Source: Micromonospora sp. WMMD980 (GTDB taxonomy: Bacteria > Actinomycetota > Actinomycetes > Mycobacteriales > Micromonosporaceae). Taken from it: 64,000 bases of DNA. Made by a program: the position numbers and the translations under genes. The first letter of the stretch is position 1. Each line of letters opens with the position of its first letter. The notes below the pieces were generated by a model. The model did not search any database, had not been told where the DNA came from, and saw only the letters and a list, made by a program, of their open reading frames with translations. This document shows, piece after piece, positions 22,923 through 30,920 of this stretch. Location: positions 1 through 64,000 of the forward strand of contig NZ_JARUBE010000003.1 of the NCBI RefSeq assembly GCF_029626035.1, in the 5' to 3' direction.

Positions 22923-23288
22923 GTGAGCTACCTCAACCCGCACACCCACCAGCTCGACGGACCCGACAAGCCGCCCGTCATCGTGCTCTGCGGCTCCACC
23001 CGCTTCCGCGACTACTTCCACCGCCTCAACCAGCAGCTCACCCTCGACGGCCTGATCGTCCTCGCCCCGGGCGTCTTCGGCCACGCCGACGACTTCACGC
23101 CCAGCGACGATGAGAAGGCCCGCCTCGACGCACTGCACCTGCGGAAGATCGACCTTGCCGACCGGGTGCTCGTCGTCAATCCGAACGGCTACATCGGCGA
23201 CTCGACGCGCGACGAGATCGCCTACGCCGAGCGGACCGGCAAGCCCGTCGGCTACCTGGAGCGACCAGCGGTCGCCCCGATGCCCTGA
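22923..23288 (+). CDS. Nucleoside 2-deoxyribosyltransferase-like protein
   Basis: 121 residues from GTG 22923 (GAAGGAGAG upstream). PPVIVLCGSTRFRDYFHRLN (about 18-37), a middle KIDLADRVLVVNPNGYIGDSTRDEI and ERTGKPVGYLE follow the order of the deoxyribosyltransferase fold: phosphate-binding first loop, Asp/Asn, and a catalytic-type Glu. Phage members may salvage or alter nucleotides, or act on NAD-related signals. Which base is used cannot be told. Confidence 0.7.
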   Translation: MSYLNPHTHQLDGPDKPPVIVLCGSTRFRDYFHRLNQQLTLDGLIVLAPGVFGHADDFTPSDDEKARLDALHLRKIDLADRVLVVNPNGYIGDSTRDEIAYAERTGKPVGYLERPAVAPMP

Positions 23289-23323
23289 CCGGTCCGGCCC
23301 GAGACGCGCCTCAGACGCGCGTC

Positions 23324-23336
23324 TTGGGCCGCCCAA
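23324..23336. promoter_or_regulatory. Inverted repeat in the gap before the small HTH gene
   Basis: TTGGGC-C-GCCCAA, followed at 23356-23361 by a CATAAT -10-like box; likely a local promoter for the gene at 23414. Confidence 0.4.
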
Positions 23337-23413
23337 ACCGGACATAAGCGAGCACCATAATGCGCCTTTTGATGTAGCCGTGGGAATCCCACCAGCCGAG
23401 GGAGAATCGAGCC

Positions 23414-23665
23414 GTGATCCGCGACCCGCGCACCGGCCGCGAGTGGGGTACCGCCGTCGAGCTGGCCGCCCGGCTCACCGGCGAGGACATCGTCACCGAA
23501 CGCATGATCGTCAACTGGCGAGGCCGCGACGGCCTCGAATGCCGCCACGTCGGCCGAACCGTCTACTCGCCCCTCGACCAAGCAGCCACCATCGAAGCCG
23601 CCAAGCGACGCTCACCACGCGGACGGCCCCGCCAGCTTGACGAACACCAGGTCAGCGCCGCATGA
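23414..23665 (+). CDS. Small MerR/excisionase-like DNA-binding protein
   Basis: 83 residues from GTG 23414 (GAGGGAG upstream). EWGTAVELAARLTGEDIVTERMIVNWRGRDGLECRHVGRTVYSPLDQAA reads as HTH plus wing of the excisionase class, with a basic tail (AAKRRSPRGRPR). Last gene before the late module; possible late-gene regulator. Confidence 0.6.
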   Translation: MIRDPRTGREWGTAVELAARLTGEDIVTERMIVNWRGRDGLECRHVGRTVYSPLDQAATIEAAKRRSPRGRPRQLDEHQVSAA

Positions 23666-23776
23666 TTTGATCACACGCCACGCAGGTGGAGTGTGCCCAC
23701 ACAGCCCGGTCGAGCGACCCCCAGCGCTCCCGGGCTGACGTGCGTCCAGGGTCGGGACGCCGGGGCGCGGGGAAGA

Positions 23777-23810
23777 GCGGGCCGGTCACCGCGGCGGGTG
23801 GCCGGCCCGC
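23777..23810 (+). terminator. Hairpin terminator before the late genes
   Basis: GCGGGCCGGTCACC pairs with GGTGGCCGGCCCGC (one mismatch), 6-nt loop, in the 166-nt gap between early and late modules. Confidence 0.6.
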
Positions 23811-23831
23811 ACCACCCACCAGGCAGGCACC

Positions 23832-24134
23832 ATGCCACGCAGCAGACACCGAGTCGGCCACGCCTACCGCACAGCCAGGCAACAGATGTTCGCCCTCTAC
23901 GGCGACCGCTGCCACCTCTGCGGCCACGGTGGTGCCAGGCAAGCCGACCACCTCACACCCATCAGCACCGACCCCAACCAACCCATCGACCCACACACCA
24001 TGCGCCCAGCCCACGGCGCAGGCGACCCGAAGCGCGGACTCGACAACCCCTGCCCCCGCTGCGGCAGACGCTGCAACCAAGAACGCGGCGCGAAGACGAC
24101 GAGCAAGGTCTTCAAGCCTGCACTGCGGTGGTGA
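23832..24134 (+). CDS. HNH endonuclease next to terminase
   Basis: 100 residues. CHLCG near 27, ADHLTPIS (HNH His near 39), CPRCGRRCNQERG near 76. Small HNH proteins beside terminase, as HK97 gp74, are needed for cos cleavage with the terminase. This placement strongly suggests a cos-type packaging mode. Confidence 0.85.
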   Translation: MPRSRHRVGHAYRTARQQMFALYGDRCHLCGHGGARQADHLTPISTDPNQPIDPHTMRPAHGAGDPKRGLDNPCPRCGRRCNQERGAKTTSKVFKPALRW

Positions 24135-24244
24135 ATGCCCTGGTCACAGGGGTAGGGGGGTCGGAATCGCTCCGGCCCAAGGCCTTGGAGACCCCGCCGT
24201 ACGTGTCCGTTCTATCCCCCCGCGTGGCGAATCTGGAGGGCGCG
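24135..24244. other. Candidate cos/packaging-initiation region
   Basis: 110-nt non-coding gap between HNH and small terminase genes, the usual place of cos in phages with this gene order. Contains a G run (GGGGTAGGGGGG, about 24149-24160) and the palindrome CCAAGGCCTTGG (24177-24188). No consensus can be checked by eye. Confidence 0.35.
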
Positions 24245-24802
24245 ATGGCCGATCGCACCGCCGCTGAGCGCCAGCGCCGTTACCGCGCTCGTAAGCGAGC
24301 TGAGCAGGCGCAACACGCATCTGAAGTCACGGCTTCCGTGACGCCGGGCGTAACGCGTGACGCCGTGACAGCACCGGAGGCGGGCCCGCGCGAGCTGGGC
24401 GCCCGTGGCCGCCGGCTGTGGCAGCAGGTCGCCAGCGACGGCCCGGCGCTCAAGCCGGCCGAGCTGGTGCTCCTCGAAGAGGCGTGCCGGACCGCTGACC
24501 GCTTGGACGTGCTCGACCGGATCCTGCGCGGCGACGAGGACTACTGGGTGCGACTGCACACGGCGAACGAGGACGGCTCGATCGTCAAGGTGGTGCTCAA
24601 CAACGCGCTCGCGGAGGCCCGCCAGCAGCAGGTGGCCCTGAAGGCGCTGCTGGCGGAGCTGCGGACGTCGCAGGCGGGCGGACCGGCCAAGCCGGGCGCC
24701 GGGAAGCAGCCGGCTCCGGCCGGGACGGGAGGCGGGGGTGTCGCAGGCGTTGCTGACATCGCCGCTCGGATTGCCGCTCGGCGCGCCCAAGCCGCGGGTT
24801 GA
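24245..24802 (+). CDS. Terminase small subunit
   Basis: 185 residues from ATG 24245 (GGAGGG upstream). Basic N-terminus (AERQRRYRARKRAEQ), then LGARGRRLWQQVASDGPALKPAELVLLEEACRTADRLDVLDRIL, the helical core of actinophage P27-type small terminases. Binds the packaging site and loads the large subunit; its 3' end overlaps the large-subunit gene by 65 nt. Confidence 0.8.
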   Translation: MADRTAAERQRRYRARKRAEQAQHASEVTASVTPGVTRDAVTAPEAGPRELGARGRRLWQQVASDGPALKPAELVLLEEACRTADRLDVLDRILRGDEDYWVRLHTANEDGSIVKVVLNNALAEARQQQVALKALLAELRTSQAGGPAKPGAGKQPAPAGTGGGGVAGVADIAARIAARRAQAAG

Positions 24803-26357
24803 GACCCACCCTGACTACGCGTTCAGCTTCGGCGAAGAGGCCGCCGAGCTGATGGCCCGAGCGCGCCGCCCGCTCGACCAGTGGCAGATCGACGCGGTCA
24901 CGCTGATGCTCGCCGTGCGCGAGGATGGCAAGTGGGCCTGCTTCGAGTGCTGCGAGTGGGTGTGCCGCCAGCAGGGCAAGGGCGCGATCCTGGAAGCGCG
25001 AGCGCTGACCGGGTTCCTGCTGCTCGGCGAAGAGCTGATCATGTGGTCGGCTCACGAGTACAAGACCGCGATGGAGGCGTTCCGGCGGGTCAAGGGGATC
25101 ATCCGGGCGCTCGGTACGCAGGTCGACGTGGCGGGCAACCTGTTCGACGTCGATGGCATCCTTATCAAGGTCAACAACACCAACGGTGAAGAGGCCTTCG
25201 AGCGGCTCGACACCGGGGCCCGCATCAAGTTCATCGCCCGCAGCAAGGGCAGCGGCCGTGGCTTCAGCGGCGATGTGAATATCATCGACGAGGCGTTCGC
25301 GTATTCCCCGGAGCAGCACAGCGCGCTGCTCTACACGGTGAGCGCCCGGCCGAACCCGCAGTTCATCTACACGTCGTCACCGCCGCTGACGGGCGACACG
25401 GGCGACATCATGTACGCGCTGCGGCAGCGCGGAGACCCGACCGCTCCGCGGACTGCTGAGGATGGTCCGTGGGAGCGGGACCCGTCGCTGGGTTACCGCG
25501 ACTGGGGGTTGGCCGGTGACCTGGACAGCCTTGACGACGTCGACCTCGACGACATGGCCTTGGCTGCCGCGTCGAACCCCGCGTTGGGCGCGCAGCGGGC
25601 GAACGGTTCGGGGCTGACGCACGAGACGGTGCTCCGAGAGCGCCGGGCGACCCTGGCCACGCCGGCTGGCTACGCAAGGGAGCGGCTGGGCATCTGGCCG
25701 CGCCGGGCGACCGGCCGCTCCGGGGTGATCCCCGACGAGGCGTGGCAGCGGCAGCGGGATCCGAACTACACCGATCCGGCGTCGGTGGTGCGCCCGCGCG
25801 AGGTGGTGTTCGTGGTGCAGGTCAACGCGACCCGCTCGCACACGACGATCGCGGCGGTGGGCGCCCGGCCGGACGGCACGCTGCTGGCGTCGATCGTCGA
25901 CCACCGGCCGGGCACCCGGTGGGCGCCGACGCGGGTGGCGGACTTGAGGCGGCGGCACAACCCGCTGTTCGTCGTCGCGCAGGACAAGGGGCCGACGGGC
26001 ACGCTGCTGCCGGAGCTGGCCGACCTCGGGGTGACGGCGGCGGTGGACCGGGACAAGCCGCGCCGCGGTGACCTGGTGGTGCCGTGGGCGGCGGACGTCG
26101 CGATGGCGTACGGGCTGTTCCTCGACGCGGTCGTCGACGAGGGCCGCCTGTGCCACCTCGACGAGGGCCCGCTGAACGTGGCTCTGGGTGCCTGCGGGAC
26201 CCGGGCCCTGGCCGGCGGCACCGCGTGGGACTACACCGACCCGGCGGCCGGGCCGCTGCTGGCGGTGACGTTGGGGACCTGGGCGGTGCTGACGCTCAAG
26301 CCGCAGGCGCGCCGCTCGGCGTACGAGGACGACAACGCAGAGCTGATGGTCGTGTGA
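24738..26357 (+). CDS. Terminase large subunit
   Basis: 539 residues from GTG 24738. ATPase part with a degenerate Walker A CRQQGKGAI (about 75-83, usual in this family), Walker B VNIIDEAF (about 180) and the coupling motif YTSSPP; C-terminal half is the nuclease (VVFVVQVNATRSHTTIAAV, and D-rich strands). Motor that cuts and pumps DNA into the head. Confidence 0.9.
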   Translation: MSQALLTSPLGLPLGAPKPRVETHPDYAFSFGEEAAELMARARRPLDQWQIDAVTLMLAVREDGKWACFECCEWVCRQQGKGAILEARALTGFLLLGEELIMWSAHEYKTAMEAFRRVKGIIRALGTQVDVAGNLFDVDGILIKVNNTNGEEAFERLDTGARIKFIARSKGSGRGFSGDVNIIDEAFAYSPEQHSALLYTVSARPNPQFIYTSSPPLTGDTGDIMYALRQRGDPTAPRTAEDGPWERDPSLGYRDWGLAGDLDSLDDVDLDDMALAAASNPALGAQRANGSGLTHETVLRERRATLATPAGYARERLGIWPRRATGRSGVIPDEAWQRQRDPNYTDPASVVRPREVVFVVQVNATRSHTTIAAVGARPDGTLLASIVDHRPGTRWAPTRVADLRRRHNPLFVVAQDKGPTGTLLPELADLGVTAAVDRDKPRRGDLVVPWAADVAMAYGLFLDAVVDEGRLCHLDEGPLNVALGACGTRALAGGTAWDYTDPAAGPLLAVTLGTWAVLTLKPQARRSAYEDDNAELMVV

Positions 26358-26377
26358 CCAGGTGAAAGGGGGCGGGT

Positions 26378-26584
26378 GTGCTGACTGTTCGTCGCCGGCC
26401 CGTCGTCGTGAACCTGGTCGACGGGCGCACCACGCTGGTCGGTGAGCGCCGCTGGTCGTGGCCGTGGCAGGTGAAGCTGACCGGCGCCCGGCTGCACCGC
26501 GGCCCGGGCCACCCGGAGCAGCCGGTCGACGGCGTGGTGCTGATCCCGCGTCACCGGATCGACTTCGTGCAGGTGGTGAGCTGA
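26378..26584 (+). CDS. Small hypothetical protein between terminase and portal
   Basis: 68 residues from GTG 26378 (GAAAGGGGG upstream). Beta-rich, Trp-containing (ERRWSWPWQVKLTG). Small genes in this slot are frequent in actinophages; role unknown. Stop overlaps the portal start by one base (TGATG). Confidence 0.55.
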   Translation: MLTVRRRPVVVNLVDGRTTLVGERRWSWPWQVKLTGARLHRGPGHPEQPVDGVVLIPRHRIDFVQVVS

Positions 26585-27870
26585 TGGCGTTCGTGGTGTC
26601 CGCGGGGCAGCTACGCGCCCTGGAGCCGTCCGCCCCGCAGGCCTCGATGTGGCCGGCCTACGCCTCGCAGCTCGGCGGCAACCAGGCGATGACGTACGCG
26701 GCGATCTACCGGTCGCAGCCGGCGGTCCGGACCGTGGTCGGGTTCCTCGCCCGCAACCTGGCCCAGCTCGGCCTGCACGCCTACCGCCGGCTGGACGACA
26801 ACGACCGCGAGCGGCTGACCGACCATCCGATCGCCGCGCTGCTGCGGGCGCCGAACCCGACGACCACCACGTACCGGCTGGTCCGGGCGCTGGTGTCGGA
26901 CCTGGCGATCTTCGATGACGCCTACTGGGTGATGCTGCGCGCCGAGGACACCACCCCGGTGGGGGTGCGCCGGCTGCCGCCGTGGCGGGTGGAGGCCCGC
27001 GGCGCGGACTGGACGGACGCCGAGTCGTACCGGCTGCACGGCACCCACGGCTACCTGGACCTGGACGCGGCGAACGTCGTGCACTTCCGCGGCTACAACC
27101 CGGACGACTCGCGGGTCGGGTCGTCGCCGATTGAGGCGCTGCGGCAGGTCCTCGCCGAGGAGCACGCGGCGGCACGCTGGCGCGAGCAGATGTGGTCCAA
27201 CGGCGCCCGGATCTCCGGCTACCTGAAGCGGCCGGTGGACGCCCCGGAGTGGTCGGATCGGGCGCGGGAGCGGTTCCGGGCCGGCTGGCAGTCGCAGTAC
27301 ACCGGCGACGGACCGCAGGCCGGCGGGACGCCGGTGCTCGAGGACGGCATGGAATTCGTGGCGGCCGGGGTCAATCCGAAGGAAGCGCAGTACGTGGAGT
27401 CGCGGAAGCTGACCCGCGAAGAGACGGCTGCGGCGTATCACATCGCGCCGCCGCTGGTCGGGATCCTCGACCACGCCACGTTCTCCAACATCCGTGAGCA
27501 GCACAAGCAGCTCTATCAGGACACGCTGGGCCCGTGGTGCGCGGAGATCGAGCAGGAAATCGGGTTGCAGCTGCTGCCGTTCCTGCCGGACAGCGGCCGG
27601 GTGTACGTCGAGTTCAACATCGCCGAGAAGTTGCAGGGCTCGTTCGACGAGCAGGCTCAGCAGTTGCAGATGGCGGTGGGCGGGCCGTACATGACCCGCA
27701 ACGAAGCCCGCGGCCTGAGCAACCTGTCGCGCGTCGACGGCGGCGACGAGCTGATCGTGCCGCTGAACGTGGCGATCGGCGAGCCGGCCGACGTTCAGGG
27801 CGAGCAGCCCGCGCTACCGGCCGGCCCTGCCGGCACCGACACCACCGGGGAGGGACCCGATGCGGACTAA
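26584..27870 (+). CDS. Portal protein (HK97 type)
   Basis: 428 residues from ATG 26584. YRSQPAVRTVVGFLARNLAQL, DHPIAALLRAPNP, VVHFRGYNPDD, GSSPIEALRQVLAEEHAA and the stretch VGILDHATFSNIREQHKQLYQDTL are classic phage portal family signatures. Forms the dodecameric ring at the head vertex. Overlaps the protease gene by 11 nt. Confidence 0.92.
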   Translation: MAFVVSAGQLRALEPSAPQASMWPAYASQLGGNQAMTYAAIYRSQPAVRTVVGFLARNLAQLGLHAYRRLDDNDRERLTDHPIAALLRAPNPTTTTYRLVRALVSDLAIFDDAYWVMLRAEDTTPVGVRRLPPWRVEARGADWTDAESYRLHGTHGYLDLDAANVVHFRGYNPDDSRVGSSPIEALRQVLAEEHAAARWREQMWSNGARISGYLKRPVDAPEWSDRARERFRAGWQSQYTGDGPQAGGTPVLEDGMEFVAAGVNPKEAQYVESRKLTREETAAAYHIAPPLVGILDHATFSNIREQHKQLYQDTLGPWCAEIEQEIGLQLLPFLPDSGRVYVEFNIAEKLQGSFDEQAQQLQMAVGGPYMTRNEARGLSNLSRVDGGDELIVPLNVAIGEPADVQGEQPALPAGPAGTDTTGEGPDAD

Positions 27871-28570
27871 GGCGTTCCCGGCGCACGTGAAGGCGGCCGG
27901 TGAGCAGGACGGCCTGGCGGCCGGGCAGTTCGAAGCGATCGTGTCCGTGTTCGGCAACGTCGACCACGGCGGTGACGTGGTGTTGCCGGGCGCGTTCTCC
28001 CGCTCCCTGGCGGAGTGGAAGGACGCCGGCGACCCGATCCCGGTGATCTGGTCGCACCAGATCGGCGACCCGGACTCGCACATCGGTGTGGTCCTCGACG
28101 CGGCGGAGCTGCTCGCCGGCGACGAGCGGCTGCCGGAGAAGCTGCGCGGCAACGGCGGCCTGTGGGTGCTCGGCCAGCTCGACCTGGACGAGCCGCGGGC
28201 GGCGAAGGTGCACCGGCTGCTCAAGGGCCGCCGGGTCAAGCAGTTCAGCTTCAGCTACGACATCCGCGACGGGGCGCTCGGCGAGCGCGACGGCCGCGAC
28301 GTGTATGAGCTGCGCGACCTCGACCTGTTCGAGGTCGGTCCCACCCTGCTCGGCATGAACGCGTCCACCGAGCTGGTGGGCGCGAAGACGAGCACCTGCC
28401 CGGCGTGCGGGCAGCCCGACAGCACCAAGGCCAAGCCAGCCCCGGCCACCGACGACGCCGAGCCCACGCCTGCCGAGCAGGCCCCGGCGGCACCCGTCGA
28501 GCCCACCCTGAGCCCCGCCTCCGTCCTGCTGTCGCTCCAGGTCGACGCGCTCGCGTACGACCTCGACTGA
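27860..28570 (+). CDS. Prohead protease (HK97/U35 type)
   Basis: 236 residues. FEAIVSVFGNVDHGGDVVLPGAF, the catalytic-type His in PVIWSH (about 66), Ser in KQFSFSYD (about 130) and LFEVGPTLLGMN follow the family. Cleaves the capsid N-terminus during maturation. The C-terminal 60 residues after CPACGQ are Pro/Ala-rich and may act in scaffolding. Confidence 0.88.
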   Translation: MRTKAFPAHVKAAGEQDGLAAGQFEAIVSVFGNVDHGGDVVLPGAFSRSLAEWKDAGDPIPVIWSHQIGDPDSHIGVVLDAAELLAGDERLPEKLRGNGGLWVLGQLDLDEPRAAKVHRLLKGRRVKQFSFSYDIRDGALGERDGRDVYELRDLDLFEVGPTLLGMNASTELVGAKTSTCPACGQPDSTKAKPAPATDDAEPTPAEQAPAAPVEPTLSPASVLLSLQVDALAYDLD

Positions 28571-28593
28571 CGATCACGGAGGAACCGAACACC

Positions 28594-29913
28594 ATGAGCA
28601 CCGCAGTGATGGAGCGGCTCCGCAAGGAGCTGGCCGCCGCGCTCTCCCCGGCCCGCGACATCGCGGCCAAGGCCGAGGCGGAGAAGCGCGACCTGACCGA
28701 CGACGAGCGGACCCGGGTGACCGACGCGGTGAAGGCCGCGAACGGCCTGAAGGCCCGCATCGACCAGGCGAAGGCCGACAACGACCTGACCAAGCAGCTC
28801 GGCGACCTGGGCGAGGGCATCACCTTCGAGCCCGGCGGCAAGGAGCGCAACCAGCCCACCGACGGGCTGTGGACGCCGCGCAAGGGCGAGACCATCGGTC
28901 AGGCGTTCGTCAAGTCCGCCCAGTACAAGAACATGCTGGCCGAGGCCAACGGCGGCACGTTCGGCAAGAACCAGCGCGTCCACTCGGCGCCGTTCGGCGC
29001 GAAGGCCCTCGTGACCGGCCTGTCGGACACCAGCGCCGGCGCGATGGTCGTCAACGACAACATCGGGCTCCAGGTGGGCCTGGAGGCTTTCCAGCGTCCG
29101 CTGAAGCTGCGTGACCTGGTCACCAGCGGCAACACCACGTCCGACGCGATCGAGTACGTGCGGGTCACGTCGACGACGAACAACGCGGCGCCGGTGGCGG
29201 AGGCCACCACGGCGGCGCTGCCGACCGCTCCGGGCGGGGCGGGTGCGCTGGTCAACGCGGCCGGCGGCGGCTACAAGCCGGAATCGGCGATGGCGCTGGC
29301 GAAGGTCAGCACCCCGGTGAAGACGATCGCGCACTGGATCCCGGCGACGAAGCGGGCCCTGGCCGACGCCGGGCAGGTCCGCACCCTGATCGACCAGTTC
29401 CTCCGCTACGGCCTGGAGGAGGAGCTGGAGGACCAGATGGTCAACGGTGACGGCACCGGCGAGAACTTCGAGGGCCTGACCACCGTGTCCGGCACCCAGT
29501 CGCAGGCGTACGACACCGACATCCTGACCACGCTGCGCAAGGCGAAGACGAAGGTCCGCACCGTCGGCCGGTCGATCGCCACCGCGTACGTCATGAACCC
29601 GGCCGACTGGGAGAAGGTCGACCTCCTCCAGGACAACGAGGCCCGCTACTACTTCGGCGGGCCGATGCGCGAGGGGCAGCCCACCGTGTGGGGCCTGCCG
29701 GTAGTCGAGTCGGAGGCGGTCGCCGAGGGCGCGCCGTGGGTCGGGGCGTGGCGCAAGGCGGTCCTGTGGGACCGGGAGCAGGCCACCGTGCAGGCGACCG
29801 ACTCGCACGCGGACTTCTTCATCCGCAACCTGGTCGCGATCCTCGGCGAGATGCGCGCGGGGTTCGGCGTCGTGCAGCCCAACGCGTTCGTCGAGATCGA
29901 CATCACCCCGTAA
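28594..29913 (+). CDS. Major capsid protein (HK97 fold)
   Basis: 439 residues from ATG 28594 (GGAGG upstream). Charged helical delta domain (1-75), linker, then the HK97 body: QVGLEAFQRPLKLRDLV, AHWIPATKRALADAGQVRTLIDQFLRYGLEEELEDQMVNGDGTGENFEGL, VMNPADWEKVDLLQD, GLPVVESEAVAEG. The delta domain is presumably removed by the protease encoded just before. Confidence 0.92.
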   Translation: MSTAVMERLRKELAAALSPARDIAAKAEAEKRDLTDDERTRVTDAVKAANGLKARIDQAKADNDLTKQLGDLGEGITFEPGGKERNQPTDGLWTPRKGETIGQAFVKSAQYKNMLAEANGGTFGKNQRVHSAPFGAKALVTGLSDTSAGAMVVNDNIGLQVGLEAFQRPLKLRDLVTSGNTTSDAIEYVRVTSTTNNAAPVAEATTAALPTAPGGAGALVNAAGGGYKPESAMALAKVSTPVKTIAHWIPATKRALADAGQVRTLIDQFLRYGLEEELEDQMVNGDGTGENFEGLTTVSGTQSQAYDTDILTTLRKAKTKVRTVGRSIATAYVMNPADWEKVDLLQDNEARYYFGGPMREGQPTVWGLPVVESEAVAEGAPWVGAWRKAVLWDREQATVQATDSHADFFIRNLVAILGEMRAGFGVVQPNAFVEIDITP

Positions 29914-29927
29914 GGAGGGCCCGGAGA

Positions 29928-30116
29928 ATGGCGTACCTGAACGGCGACAAGGGCGCGCAGCGCGCCGGGAAGCGCGGCGCCGCGGTCGCGAGCGTGGCCA
30001 CGGCGAACGCGGACGCGACCTACGGTCAGCCCGAGGCGGACCTGATCAACGAGCTGAAGACGAAGGTGAACGCGCTGCTGACGCAGCTTCGCGCCGCCGG
30101 CGTGATCGCTCCCTGA
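29928..30116 (+). CDS. Small virion-associated candidate
   Basis: 62 residues from ATG 29928 (CCGGAG upstream). Basic start (GDKGAQRAGKRGAAVAS), helical end (EADLINELKTKVNALLTQLRAAGVI). Sits directly after capsid, where head-fibre or decoration proteins are encoded. Confidence 0.6.
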   Translation: MAYLNGDKGAQRAGKRGAAVASVATANADATYGQPEADLINELKTKVNALLTQLRAAGVIAP

Positions 30117-30478
30117 TGCTCATCCGTTCGTCCGGTGCCGGCTGTCCTGTCTGCGGGGCGGCACACGCCTCCTGCGGGCCGGCCGGCACCGGGTCACCCA
30201 TCGACATCCCGACGAGGAGGGATCGCACCGTGGGAGCTGTCCGGAAGTACCACGTGACCCACAACGGTCACCGCACGATCATGCGGCTTAACGACACCGA
30301 CGTGAAGCTGTACCCGGGCGCCGAGCTGGTCGACGAGTCGGCCACCGCCGAGTCGGAGTCGGCCGAGGAGCCGACCGACGCCGAGCCGGAGAGCAAGCCG
30401 GCGACGAAGGCCGCGGCGACCAAGACCCGGACGGCGGCGGACAAGACCCGCTCGGCCGGCGGCGACAAGGCGTCCTGA
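30116..30478 (+). CDS. Hypothetical head-region protein
   Basis: 120 residues from ATG 30116 (TGATG overlap). CPVCGAAHASC near 10-20, a short beta domain (YHVTHNGHRTIMRLNDTDVKLYPGAELV) and a repetitive Ala/Glu/Lys tail. An internal GTG at 30231 (after GAGGAGGGA) would give an 82-residue protein lacking the Cys part and is a serious alternative start. Confidence 0.55.
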   Translation: MLIRSSGAGCPVCGAAHASCGPAGTGSPIDIPTRRDRTVGAVRKYHVTHNGHRTIMRLNDTDVKLYPGAELVDESATAESESAEEPTDAEPESKPATKAAATKTRTAADKTRSAGGDKAS

Positions 30479-30480
30479 CC

Positions 30481-30906
30481 GTGAGCGGGTACTTCACCCC
30501 GTTCACCGAGGGCATCCTGGACGGGTCGATCGACCTGGACACCGCCACGGTCAAGGTTGCGCTGGTGCGTGGCTACACCTTCAGCGGAGCGCACAAGTTC
30601 GTCTCGGACGTGACCGGCGCGGGCGGCACGATCAACGGCACGTCGGCGGCGCTGTCCAGCAAGACCGTCAGCGGCGGTGTGTTCGACGCGGACGACACGA
30701 CGATTTCCGCGACCGCGTCGGGCAGCAACCATGGCCTGCTGCTGTTCCAGGCCAGTGCGGTGACCGGCGGCGCCGACGTGGCGGCCGGCTCCCAGCGAGT
30801 GATCGCCTGGTATGACACCGGCACGGGTCTGCCGATCCAGCCGGGCACCGGCACGGTCACCATCACCTGGCCGGCCAGCAACCCGAAGATCCTCAAGGTG
30901 GGCTGA
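30481..30906 (+). CDS. Head decoration or minor head protein candidate
   Basis: 141 residues from GTG 30481. Beta-rich with Gly/Thr/Ser (FTEGILDGSIDLDTATVKVALVRGYTF..., VIAWYDTGTGLPIQPGTGTVTITWP). This protein type is found between capsid and connector genes in actinophages; likely virion surface. Confidence 0.6.
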   Translation: MSGYFTPFTEGILDGSIDLDTATVKVALVRGYTFSGAHKFVSDVTGAGGTINGTSAALSSKTVSGGVFDADDTTISATASGSNHGLLLFQASAVTGGADVAAGSQRVIAWYDTGTGLPIQPGTGTVTITWPASNPKILKVG

Positions 30907-30920
30907 CGGGAGGTCCGTCC

